Of a DNA stretch of 64,000 nucleotides, positions 36,026 to 44,512 are shown piece after piece. The translations under genes and the position numbers were made by a program. The notes under the pieces are model-generated. The model saw nothing but the letters and a program-made list of their open reading frames with translations, was not told the DNA's origin and ran no database searches. Source of the stretch: G963664115 sp965216035 (GTDB taxonomy: Bacteria; Acidobacteriota; Terriglobia; 20CM-2-55-15). Each line of letters starts with the position of its first letter. The stretch's first letter is position 1. The stretch is taken from NCBI GenBank assembly GCA_965216035.1, contig CBDCFM010000021.1:930001-994000 (forward strand), written 5' to 3'.

Positions 36026-38956
36026 ATGATCGAGGGAGCTGGACCGGGCGGAGGACCGATACTGATCAGGCCTAAGTTTCAAAGGTACGCTTGGGGCGAT
36101 GCGCGCTACATTCCGGAAATGTTCGGAATCCCTGATACCTCCAGAACTCCTTGGGCCGAAGCCTGGTTTGGAGCGCACGCTGCGCTTCCATCAGGTGCTG
36201 TTGTTAACGGTCAAGAGATACCGCTGGACAGGCTGATCGCAGACCGCAGTGAAATCCTCAGTAAAGCGTCGGCCACTCGCTTCGGCGGCCTTCCATACCT
36301 GCTGAAGGTCATAGCGGCCGCACGCCCCCTCTCGATACAGGTGCATCCGTCACGGAGCCAGGCCGAGGAAGGATTCCGGCGCGAAAGCGAAATCGGGATC
36401 CCCATAGATGCACCGCAACGCAACTACAGGGATCGCAATCACAAGCCGGAGTTGCTTGTCGCGCTGACGGATTTTCACATCCTGTGCGGATTTCGCCCTT
36501 TGGCGGAGATAAACAGCGTGCTGGGGCGCCTCCCGGAGATAGCGTCAATTCTTCCTCCATACGAACCCTCGCCTACGGGACTACGCAGGGTTATCGACGC
36601 CTATTTTGCGCTCTCGAAGGACCGGGTTTCCGATGCGCTGAGGAGATTGATCGACCGATTGAGCAGTGAAAACGAAGCAGGGCCGCCACACTCGGACGAT
36701 CCCGCTTTCTGGGCGTTGATCGCGGACAGCGAATTTTCGCGGCCAGAAGATGCCGATCCAGGCATTCTGTTCGTGTTTCTTTTGAACCTCATTCGACTGG
36801 CGCCTGGAGAGGCTGTGTTTCTCGAAGCCGGTGTACTTCATTCATACCTCCGCGGCGCGGGCGTGGAGGTTATGGCGAATTCGGACAATGTGGTGCGGTG
36901 TGGGTTGACACCGAAGCCAGTCAACGTGCCCGAGCTCCTGCGGATCGCAAACTTCGAGGGAGGCTCGATTCCGCGCGTCATACCGATGCCGGCGGGGGAT
37001 GGGGAGATCATCTATCGGCCACCGGCCGACGAGTTCGAGCTCGGGCGCTTGCATTTGCGGCCCGACGCAGGCGAATCGTGGGGAATGGCCGAGGGAGAGG
37101 AGTTACTGGTCGTGCTCGGGAACGGGCCCCAGGTGCGTGTCACCGTCCGGTCGAAGGAAGCGGAGTGTGTCGTCAGCCGTGGCGGCGCCTGTATCGTGCC
37201 CAGCGGTCTCGACTATTCGATTCGGGCGTCGGAGTCGGCCGTAATATTTCGAGTAAGGACTCCCGGAGGGGACGAGCGCGTCGAGCGAATTGATGCCGGA
37301 ACGGCCTTTCGCGGCAGGGTGCCGCGCCGGCTGGGATTCGGGACCAGCGGGCTGCGTGGGCTCGTCGCGGACCTGACGGATTTGGAAGCCTATATCAATA
37401 CGTGTGGCTTCCTCGAATTCCTCGTCGCCGGCGGGATCACCACCCGGGGTGGCCCGGTCGCGATTGCGGGAGATCTGCGGGTTAGCACTGACAGCCCTGA
37501 CCGGAGCATTCTTCGCGCTGTCAATCGCGGGGTTGCGGATTCTGGTTTCGAGCCTGCCTACTGCGGGCGAATTCCCACGCCGGCCCTGTCTCTCTACGCC
37601 TTCGAGAAAGGGTGGCCCAGCATCATGGTGACGGGCAGCCACATTCCATTCGACCGCAACGGCATCAAGTTCAACACGCCCACCGGGGAGGTGCTGAAGA
37701 GTGACGAGGCGGCAATCCTCGGAGCAGTCGATCGGGTCCGCCGGATCGAATATGCGAATCCTCCCGATCGGTCGGTCTTCGATGACGACGGCATGTTCCG
37801 ATCCGGCTGTGGCACGGCATTGCGGCCTGGGGCCGACGAAGCGCGCGATGATTATGCCCGCCGTTATCTCAACTTCCTTCCGAAGGATGCGCTGTCTGGA
37901 ATGCGAATCGTTGTCTACGAGCACTCGGCCGTCGGGCGGGATCTACTGGTCGAAATCCTCAGTGCCCTCGGGGCCCAGGTGCATCCGATGGGCCGAACGG
38001 ACGGTTTCGTCGCAATCGATACGGAAGCGGTCTCCCGAGAAATGCTTCACGAGCTGGAGCGGCTGATCGATGCGGCGCCCTGGCGCCCGGACGCGATTGT
38101 CTCAACCGACGGCGACAGCGACCGGCCAATGGTCGCGGGAGTCGACAGCGAAAGCGGGGTGCGCTTCTTCTCTGGCGACCTGCTTGGAATTGTCGTGGCC
38201 GACTACTTGCGTGCTGATTCAATCGTCGTTCCTGTCAGTGCAACGGACGCGATCGATACGTACTTTCAAGACAGGGATGTGCACCTGGTCCGGACCCGCA
38301 TTGGCTCGCCGTGGGTGATCGCCGCGATGGCGGCTGAGGCCGGCCGGCGGTGTGTCGGCTGGGAGTCCAACGGCGGCTTTCTGGTTGGATCGGAGATCGA
38401 AGTGGGAGGTCGGTGCCTGGGTGCCCTTCCGACACGGGACGCGATGCTGCCGATCGTTGCGGCGCTTCATGGAGCGAAGAGGGAGGGCATCACACTGATC
38501 GAATTATTTGAACGGCTGCCGCGCCGATTCACTCGGGCCGGGCTGCTTGACGCGTTCCCATCCGAGACCAGTCGCCGTCTCCTTCAACAGTTCTCGCCCG
38601 GCGATCCGACCCTGCGAAGGGCGGTCTTCCGGGAGGACGGAACCGTCAGCGTGAACGTCAGCGGAAAAGACGGCGAAGCAGATCCGAGCCTCGCCCGTCG
38701 GCTGGGGGAAATTCGCCGTCGACTTGGACGGCACTTCAGTCCGGACCGTGGATTCGGCCAAATCGAAGAGATCGATTATCTGGACGGTATTCGAATCTAC
38801 TTCGACAACGCCGACATCGCCCATATCCGGCCTTCGGGAAACGCGCCCCAGTTGCGAATCTATGCGACCGCGGACACCGAGGGCCGCGCCGAGGCCATCG
38901 TCGGGCTGGGCCTTGCCGAGCCCGACGGCATCCTGCGCGAGATGGAACGAACATAA
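36026..38956 (+). CDS. Mannose-6-phosphate isomerase / phosphomannomutase fusion
   Basis: A 976-residue bifunctional enzyme with no break in frame. Residues ~10-405 are a type I mannose-6-phosphate isomerase: RYAWGD, PLSIQVHPSRSQAEEGF and RDRNHKPELLVALTDF hold the zinc ligands, and FLEAGVLHSYLRGAGVEVMA is the conserved cupin strand. Residues ~435-960 are an alpha-D-phosphohexomutase: FGTSGLRG, the phosphoserine loop MVTGSHIPFDRNGIKFN (about 533-549), the metal site STDGDSDRP (about 693-701), the sugar-binding GWESNGGFLVGS and a C-terminal phosphate-binding RPSGNAPQLRIY. It would interconvert Fru-6-P, Man-6-P and Man-1-P in one chain, either supplying mannosyl donors or recycling Man-1-P made by the GH130 enzymes. 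No single-gene manA or manB is in the window. Confidence 0.92.
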   Translation: MIEGAGPGGGPILIRPKFQRYAWGDARYIPEMFGIPDTSRTPWAEAWFGAHAALPSGAVVNGQEIPLDRLIADRSEILSKASATRFGGLPYLLKVIAAARPLSIQVHPSRSQAEEGFRRESEIGIPIDAPQRNYRDRNHKPELLVALTDFHILCGFRPLAEINSVLGRLPEIASILPPYEPSPTGLRRVIDAYFALSKDRVSDALRRLIDRLSSENEAGPPHSDDPAFWALIADSEFSRPEDADPGILFVFLLNLIRLAPGEAVFLEAGVLHSYLRGAGVEVMANSDNVVRCGLTPKPVNVPELLRIANFEGGSIPRVIPMPAGDGEIIYRPPADEFELGRLHLRPDAGESWGMAEGEELLVVLGNGPQVRVTVRSKEAECVVSRGGACIVPSGLDYSIRASESAVIFRVRTPGGDERVERIDAGTAFRGRVPRRLGFGTSGLRGLVADLTDLEAYINTCGFLEFLVAGGITTRGGPVAIAGDLRVSTDSPDRSILRAVNRGVADSGFEPAYCGRIPTPALSLYAFEKGWPSIMVTGSHIPFDRNGIKFNTPTGEVLKSDEAAILGAVDRVRRIEYANPPDRSVFDDDGMFRSGCGTALRPGADEARDDYARRYLNFLPKDALSGMRIVVYEHSAVGRDLLVEILSALGAQVHPMGRTDGFVAIDTEAVSREMLHELERLIDAAPWRPDAIVSTDGDSDRPMVAGVDSESGVRFFSGDLLGIVVADYLRADSIVVPVSATDAIDTYFQDRDVHLVRTRIGSPWVIAAMAAEAGRRCVGWESNGGFLVGSEIEVGGRCLGALPTRDAMLPIVAALHGAKREGITLIELFERLPRRFTRAGLLDAFPSETSRRLLQQFSPGDPTLRRAVFREDGTVSVNVSGKDGEADPSLARRLGEIRRRLGRHFSPDRGFGQIEEIDYLDGIRIYFDNADIAHIRPSGNAPQLRIYATADTEGRAEAIVGLGLAEPDGILREMERT

Positions 38957-39001
38957 TGCCTGGGGTCGGGCAAGGCTTTTCCAAGCCGGTGGTCGGCAGG
39001 C

Positions 39002-39268
39002 ATGGAACGTCCGTGGATCTGCCTGAGTAACGGGAACGGGACATGTCCGCAGTCATGGATTGAATCACTCAAAGGCTGTTTCGAGGAACGCCTCGGGGGG
39101 CCGGTGAGCATCAACACCCCGTTCAGAGGCGGGCATGTCACCTGCACCCATGCAGCGGAAATGCCCTGGATTCAGTTGGAAATGTCTCGCAAGGCATTCA
39201 TGTCAAACGACGAAAAGCGAACAATGGTGATCAGTGCAGTGGCTCGCTGGTTTGAGATTTCGGAATGA
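39002..39268 (+). pseudogene. C-terminal fragment of an N-formylglutamate amidohydrolase-like protein
   Basis: This 88-codon stretch reads RPWICLSNGNGTCPQSW, then GGPVSINTPFRGGHVTCTHA and WIQLEMSRKAFMS. It resembles the last third of the N-formylglutamate amidohydrolase family (pattern PFxGG...QxEMxRxxxM). Full-length members are about 250 residues; the N-terminal two thirds, including the start of the zinc site, are missing. The frame is the same as the fusion gene upstream but is separated from it by a TAA. Probably a leftover of a truncated gene. Confidence 0.55.
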
Positions 39269-39372
39269 GCTGGAGAGGTCTACTCGCAGGCGGTTCGAAT
39301 CGCTGAGAGGTCTGGGGAGTTGACGTCAATGAATGGCTCAAGCCATTTAAACGATAAGTCTTAATCGCACAC

Positions 39373-39401
39373 TTGACAAACTTTGATTCCAGCGATTAAA
39401 T
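39373..39401 (+). promoter_or_regulatory. Candidate promoter of the DUF6152 gene
   Basis: A perfect -35 TTGACA at 39373-39378 is followed after 17 bases by the weaker -10 TTAAAT at 39396-39401, about 95 bases before the start codon. Confidence 0.4.
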
Positions 39402-39496
39402 CCAAGCATATCGCCTGAGAATGATCGGAGTACTGAATTGGAATACTGCCCGGAACAATAGTCGGAATAGTGGTCGAAATATGCAGGAGGTGCAAG

Positions 39497-39913
39497 GTGA
39501 GGACTTGGCTTAGATTGACAACTGCGGCTTTGACGATAGTTGTTGTATTGACAGTGCTAGGCACTATGGCTTCAGCACACCACGGACGCGCCGGATACAA
39601 CGAAGACGGCGTCGTAACGGGGGTCGTTACGTCAATGACTTGGAGGAACCCTCACACGTTCGTGAACTTCGAGGTGAAGGACGATGCTGGAAACGTTGTC
39701 CGTTGGGTTGGCGAAATGTCTTCCCCACAAACGATGATGGCTGCAGGCGTGAGTCGAAGCACACTCAGACCCGGAGATAAGATTACTGTTGGAGGGAGGA
39801 CCGGAGGGGTGGGCGAAGCCCCGGTCCTGCTTGTCCGCTGGATTACGCGCGGTGGCGAGAGCGTCATTGGTGACCCTGATTCGAGCGAGTCCTTTACCAG
39901 CAACACGCGCTGA
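39497..39913 (+). CDS. DUF6152-family secreted protein
   Basis: This 138-residue exported protein of the small DUF6152 family has a signal peptide (LRLTTAALTIVVVLTVLGTMASA) cut before the family's AHH motif (AHHGRAGY), then the core VTGVVTSMTWRNPHTFVNFE and LRPGDKITVGG. The fold resembles an OB-type barrel, and the function is unknown. I chose GTG at 39497 because AGGAGG lies exactly six bases upstream; the ATG-like codon at 39470 has no such site. It converges with a member of the GHxEG secreted family at 40136-41080. Confidence 0.85.
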   Translation: MRTWLRLTTAALTIVVVLTVLGTMASAHHGRAGYNEDGVVTGVVTSMTWRNPHTFVNFEVKDDAGNVVRWVGEMSSPQTMMAAGVSRSTLRPGDKITVGGRTGGVGEAPVLLVRWITRGGESVIGDPDSSESFTSNTR

Positions 39914-39994
39914 TCGATTTCTCCTCTTTGAGAGCGATCATTTTGATTCTCTTGTGAACTGAGATAGGCCGTTCCTCTGTTCCTTGTAGTGGCC

Positions 39995-40028
39995 CGGGTA
40001 AGCCTAGCCTCCTGGCTAGGCTTACCCG
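39995..40028. terminator. Perfect 15-bp hairpin between convergent genes
   Basis: CGGGTAAGCCTAGCC (39995-40009) pairs completely with GGCTAGGCTTACCCG (40014-40028) around the loop TCCT. There is no T-run on either side, so it is not a classical intrinsic terminator, but its place between two convergent genes suggests a two-way transcription end or RNA-stability element. Confidence 0.5.
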
Positions 40029-40135
40029 ATAGAATTCGCGCGTACGCCTGGCAGACGGGGATCTGATCCGGTGAGAGCTGTGAGGCCACAGGCCCCCCCC
40101 CACTCAGTCAAAATCGGGCAGCTGACTCGGTGAGC

Positions 40136-41080
40136 TTATTGATTTTCGCCCGCTGCGGCCGGGTTAAACACGCGCTCGTTGAACTGCTCGTAGTCGGAAG
40201 GCGCGCAGAAATTTTCGTACAGCTCGGTCCCCGGGTTCAGCTTGAACGTAGCTGTCGGCGTGACCCATGGCTCCGTGTAGACCCCGGGGTCGACTATCGT
40301 CATTTCCCCCTCCAACGTGCCGTAGTCTGTACGCGTGTAGCGTTCCACGACCCTCATCTCGTCGCTGTGCGGCCAGCCTCCGTCGGGACTGCTTGCGTTG
40401 ATCCAGGACCTGTCGTCAAAGCCGTTCGATTCGACGACGAAAGTATTGCCCTCCCAATGGCCCACACTCCAGCCAAGCCAGCGCAACTCTGGCGGAAACT
40501 CGGGAAGTTCTCGCCCGTCCGTCCAGATCGTTCGCCACGTATGGCCCAGTTCAAAAAACTGAAGCACTCTGTTGGGCGTCACCAGGAATTCGAAACCGAA
40601 GTTGTAGGCGTACAAGCGTGGCCACGAGTACGGATCGCAGTTGACAAAGCTGCCCGACCCCCGACCCGAAGTATCTTTCGAGCGAAGCGGCCGTCCCTCG
40701 TCTGCAAAGGTGGCTTGGCGCAGCCGCTGTCCAAACTCCGTCAGTGGGGGCACATTGTCATCATCGAATGCGGCGGCGTTTGAGTTATCCGGGCCCCAGC
40801 CCCACACGCCCGTCAGGTCCCTCGACGAATTGAACGTACGGGCATCGATCCCGTACGCTGCCCAGGCCTCGGCTCGGTCGTCGTTGTTCTGACACCTCGG
40901 GCAGCTCAGCCAACCCTCCGGCGGCGGGATCGACGGCAGGGCGATGCTGTCACTCCCTTCTGCGCTCGTGCGTCCCCCGGTCCCCGCATTCCCTTGCCCT
41001 TCAGCCTGTCCCACAGCGACTGAGGAAAAAGCCAGCAGTACCGCCAGTGCCGTGTTCGTGAAAATCGTTCGACTTCGCAT
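40136..41080 (-). CDS. Secreted protein of the GHxEG family with CxxC
   Basis: A 314-residue exported protein with a signal peptide (TALAVLLAFSSVAVG) and a CPRC pair near residue 60 that may bind a metal or form a disulfide. It shares GWSVGHWEGNTFVVESNGFD, then DRSWINASS and DEMRVVERYTRTDYGTLEGE, with the proteins at 7939-8691 and 57114-57959. The function is unknown. The convergent DUF6152 gene and a strong own promoter at 41146-41173 suggest a separately controlled gene of the same envelope module. Confidence 0.8.
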   Translation of the reverse strand: MRSRTIFTNTALAVLLAFSSVAVGQAEGQGNAGTGGRTSAEGSDSIALPSIPPPEGWLSCPRCQNNDDRAEAWAAYGIDARTFNSSRDLTGVWGWGPDNSNAAAFDDDNVPPLTEFGQRLRQATFADEGRPLRSKDTSGRGSGSFVNCDPYSWPRLYAYNFGFEFLVTPNRVLQFFELGHTWRTIWTDGRELPEFPPELRWLGWSVGHWEGNTFVVESNGFDDRSWINASSPDGGWPHSDEMRVVERYTRTDYGTLEGEMTIVDPGVYTEPWVTPTATFKLNPGTELYENFCAPSDYEQFNERVFNPAAAGENQ

Positions 41081-41405
41081 TTGTGTTTACCTCTTAACTA
41101 TCTGTCTTTCGTTCGAGTTTAGGCAGGTTCCAGATGCACTACGGCATTATAATTACCAACCACAGACTGTCAATGTATATGGTTGCCCGCCGGCACTGTC
41201 AATATGAACGGCTCAATGACATCACGGAACCGTCTGCGGACGCAAATTGAATTGATTCCCATCTCTGGCGCCGGCTAAACCCGTCTCCAAGATACGGAGG
41301 GAATCCCTATCAATTCACTCTGTCCTTCCGTTGGATCGTGAACGAGTATCGAATCGTGATCCGTTCGGGTTAGAATGGCCTGCAACAGTTTCCAAGGAGT
41401 GTGCT
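41081..41405. other. Divergent intergenic region
   Basis: This 325-base spacer between two divergent genes carries the minus-strand promoter described next. For the plus-strand gene I see only its AAGGAG ribosome binding site near 41394. Confidence 0.5.
41146..41173 (-). promoter_or_regulatory. Near-perfect sigma70 promoter
   Basis: On the minus strand TTGACA (41173-41168) and TATAAT (41151-41146) are both perfect, with a 16-base spacer, about 65 bases upstream of the ATG at 41080. Confidence 0.8.
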
Positions 41406-43511
41406 ATGAAGACCACAAACGGCTTTTTCCGTCATGGTGTCGCTGTAATTGGGAGCGCGCTGATCGTTGCTCTAGCGGCGTGCCAGACTCAGGATAGTTC
41501 CGGATTGTTAGTCGACAACGATGACATCGGCGGCGTTGTCGCCAGCGAAAACGGCACAGAAGCCGGCGTCTGGGTGATTGCAGAAACCGACGACTTCGAC
41601 ACGCGTTTTGCGCGGATCGTGGTCACCGACGATGCGGGCCGTTACCTGGTTCCCGATCTTCCCGACGCGGACTACAGCGTCTGGGTTCGCGGATACGGGC
41701 TGGCTGATTCGGCGCAGGTCACCGCCTCGCCAGGCGAAACGCTCAACCTCAGTGCGAGCGTCGCTCCGAGCCCTGCCATAGCGGCCCAGGTGTATCCGGC
41801 GAGCTACTGGTATTCCATGATGGGCCTGCCTGATGAAAGCGAGCTTTCGCGGCTTCCCGGCGGCTTGGACGCGTATCTCGGATCGATGAAAAATAACGGC
41901 TGCGTCGGGTGCCATCAGTTGGGCCAAGAGTCGACGCGCACGATACCCGAAGAGATTGGAGATTTTGAATCTTCCGTCGATGCCTGGTTGCGGCGTCTCG
42001 GGGCCGGGCAGGCGGGAGAGAACATGGTGGGACAGGTGACCGGGCGATTGCAGGGAATCCCGTTGACGTACCTGGCTGATTGGACCGACCGCGTTGCCGC
42101 CGGAGAGTTACCCTCAACCCAGCCCCAGCGCCCATCCGGTTTGGAGCGCAACGTTGTTGCGACGATCCGGGATTGGGCCAGCTCTTCGGTCTACATGCAC
42201 GACCTGATCTCAACGGACCGGCGCAACCCAACCGTCAATGGGTATGGGAAGATTTACGGGGCTCCGGAACTCAGCACGGACGATTTCCCAATCCTCGATC
42301 CGGGGGCCAACATTGCCACAAGCTTCAAGGCCACAGTACGGGATCCGGACACGCCTACGACGGCGAGCACGCCGCCGTTCCAGTCATCGCCGTACTGGGG
42401 TGACGAGATCATATGGGACAGTCAAGCCAACGCGCATAATCCGATGATCGACCACCTCGGCCGTGTCTGGTACACCGCGAGAGGCCGGGGGCCAAGCAAT
42501 CCGGATTTCTGCCTGGAAGGCTCGGACCACCCTTCCGCCCAAGCTTTCCCTAACGCGCGGGCGGGACGGCAGCTTGCCGTTTATGAGCCGGAGACGGGGG
42601 AGTACACGTTCGTTGATACCTGCTTCGGCACGCATCACCTGCAGTTCGCCGAGGACGAGGATCATACCCTGTGGACCAGCGGCGGCGGCGCGGTCCTCGG
42701 TTGGTTGAACACACGGATGTACGACGAAACCGGAGATGCCGCCCAATCCCAGGGCTGGGCGCCGCTGGTGCTGGACACCAATGGCAACGGTCGTCGCGAT
42801 GAGTGGGTGGAACCGGACGCAGCCGTGAATCCATCTCTCGACAAGCGCATCGATGGGGGCTACTACGCCGTCATGCCGAACCCCGCGGATGGCTCGGTCT
42901 GGGGATCGGACAGGAATCCACACCCCGGCTCGATTGTCCGATTCGATCCGGAAACGCGGCTCGCGGAAACCTACACTGTGCCGCTGCCCGGCTTTAGCGT
43001 GCGTGGCGCAGACATCGATCGCAACGGCGTCGTCTGGGTGTCGTTGGGCAGCGGCCACTTGGGCGAGTTTGACCGCAGCAAATGCGAGGGGCCGTTGAAC
43101 GGACCCACGGCCACTGGAGATCATTGCCCGGAGGGTTGGACCTTCCATCCTTTACCTGGCCCGGGGTTCGACGATCTGCCGGAGTTCAGCGTGGAATCCA
43201 GTTATTACACCTGGGTTGATCAGCATAATACGTCGGGACTCGGCGAGGACGTGCCGATCGCAACCGGCAATTTGTCCGACGGCGTCCACGCTCTGGTGGA
43301 GGGCGAGTTCGTGACGCTTCGGATTCCCTATCCCATGGGCTTTTACAGCAAGGGGTTTGATGGCCGCATCGACGACCCGAACGCGGGCTGGAAAGGCCGC
43401 GGGCTCTGGGTGTCTGAAGGCGACCGCACGCCGTGGCTGATGGAAGGCGGCAAGGAAAACCGGCCACTGGTGGTGCACTTCCAGGTGCGGCCGGACCCGC
43501 TGGCACGATAG
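41406..43511 (+). CDS. Lipoprotein with haem motif and beta-propeller
   Basis: This 701-residue lipoprotein has the signal ALIVALAAC. It carries a carboxypeptidase-regulatory-like beta-sandwich (about residues 38-115: GGVVASENGTEAGVWVIAET and ITVTDD-type strands), then a single c-type haem motif, NNGCVGCHQLG, near residue 165. The rest resembles a streptogramin-lyase-type propeller (MIDHLGRVWYTARGRG, GSIVRFDPETRLAETYTVPL, ADIDRNGVVWVSL). It may be an electron-transfer component linked to a periplasmic oxidation. AAGGAG precedes the ATG at 41406 at good spacing. Confidence 0.85.
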   Translation: MKTTNGFFRHGVAVIGSALIVALAACQTQDSSGLLVDNDDIGGVVASENGTEAGVWVIAETDDFDTRFARIVVTDDAGRYLVPDLPDADYSVWVRGYGLADSAQVTASPGETLNLSASVAPSPAIAAQVYPASYWYSMMGLPDESELSRLPGGLDAYLGSMKNNGCVGCHQLGQESTRTIPEEIGDFESSVDAWLRRLGAGQAGENMVGQVTGRLQGIPLTYLADWTDRVAAGELPSTQPQRPSGLERNVVATIRDWASSSVYMHDLISTDRRNPTVNGYGKIYGAPELSTDDFPILDPGANIATSFKATVRDPDTPTTASTPPFQSSPYWGDEIIWDSQANAHNPMIDHLGRVWYTARGRGPSNPDFCLEGSDHPSAQAFPNARAGRQLAVYEPETGEYTFVDTCFGTHHLQFAEDEDHTLWTSGGGAVLGWLNTRMYDETGDAAQSQGWAPLVLDTNGNGRRDEWVEPDAAVNPSLDKRIDGGYYAVMPNPADGSVWGSDRNPHPGSIVRFDPETRLAETYTVPLPGFSVRGADIDRNGVVWVSLGSGHLGEFDRSKCEGPLNGPTATGDHCPEGWTFHPLPGPGFDDLPEFSVESSYYTWVDQHNTSGLGEDVPIATGNLSDGVHALVEGEFVTLRIPYPMGFYSKGFDGRIDDPNAGWKGRGLWVSEGDRTPWLMEGGKENRPLVVHFQVRPDPLAR

Positions 43512-43650
43512 GGCGATCCGGACAGAACCCGTTCTGTGGTCATCGGGTTCCAATTTGGGTACCGAGAGGATATGCTGCCGTTGCTCGAAACACACAACAA
43601 ACGTAACTACCGCTGCTCCAGGCCGTGATGAAATGACGGGGAGGCATTTG

Positions 43651-44388
43651 ATGTTAAGAACAACTTATTTCCTGCTTTCTGTGTTTTTAATCGGGGTCGC
43701 CGGGCTTGCCGTCGCCGAGCCCGCGCAAGACGCTGCCGCAGAGTCGCCAGCATCCGTGAGGCTGCTTTTCCGGGAGACCTTCCAAGGGCAACAGCCGAAC
43801 GCTCCGACTCAGATCCCGCTTACCGAGCAGCACGGGACGAATGCCAATCTGGAGGTGAAACTGTACGGACCGGGTGCAAAAGCGGTTCCCGATTACGAGT
43901 CCGGACTCCTCCTGAATCAGGGAGCAGACGAAGCACGACCGGGCGAGAGCGTCAGCTATATTTGGTCAGGCGTCACCGAAGACCGTTGGGGCGTCATGCT
44001 GAGAGACAGGAATAACTATCTCGACCTGCGGGGTCCCGCCAAGATTCGATGGCGCACGCGGACCCGGAGCTTGCATCAGCTTCGCCTGGTCATAAAGCTC
44101 GCCGACGGGACTATGCTGGCCGCAGACTACGTGGAACCCGAGGCGTCCTATTGGCGTGAAACCGAATTTTACCTCGTTGACGTTCCCCGATGGCGCGTGC
44201 TGAATGAAACGCGGATGGCCGTAGCCAGGGATTCCGAATGGAAGATGAATCTGGACTTAAGCCGCGTTGACGAAGTCGGCTTCACCGACTTGATGCGAGG
44301 GGCAGGTCATGGGACGAACGGGAACACCGGCCTTGACTGGATCGAAGTTTACGGGAACCTCGTAAACCGCGGTACTTCTCGAAACTAA
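43651..44388 (+). CDS. Secreted protein of unknown function
   Basis: A protein of 245 residues with a signal peptide (LRTTYFLLSVFLIGVAGLAVA). GGGGAGG six bases upstream fixes the ATG at 43651 rather than 43633. The mature part looks like one beta-sandwich domain (LLFRETFQGQQPNAPTQIPL at its start, NYLDLRGPAKIRWRTRTRSL, and TGLDWIEVYGN at the end), similar in style to carbohydrate-binding or DUF1080-like domains. I do not recognise the family. It lies 139 bases after the haem lipoprotein on the same strand. Confidence 0.7.
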   Translation: MLRTTYFLLSVFLIGVAGLAVAEPAQDAAAESPASVRLLFRETFQGQQPNAPTQIPLTEQHGTNANLEVKLYGPGAKAVPDYESGLLLNQGADEARPGESVSYIWSGVTEDRWGVMLRDRNNYLDLRGPAKIRWRTRTRSLHQLRLVIKLADGTMLAADYVEPEASYWRETEFYLVDVPRWRVLNETRMAVARDSEWKMNLDLSRVDEVGFTDLMRGAGHGTNGNTGLDWIEVYGNLVNRGTSRN

Positions 44389-44512
44389 TCGGTGTAGACA
44401 GGACAGAGGTGAATCGGGTTGGGCTGCTGCCTCGGTGCGCACCGATAGGGGCTTCAAGGACCCTTCCTGCTCGTCGCTGTCGGCCCCAGAACGAGCGAAA
44501 TGGCCACTGGTC

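Noticed and set aside
39280..39320. GGTTCGAATC resembling a tRNA T-loop
   Set aside because: The flanking bases do not form a T-stem, and no acceptor stem or anticodon arm can be drawn.
42384..43148. A 254-codon minus-strand open frame
   Set aside because: Antisense to the haem/propeller lipoprotein gene; no independent evidence.
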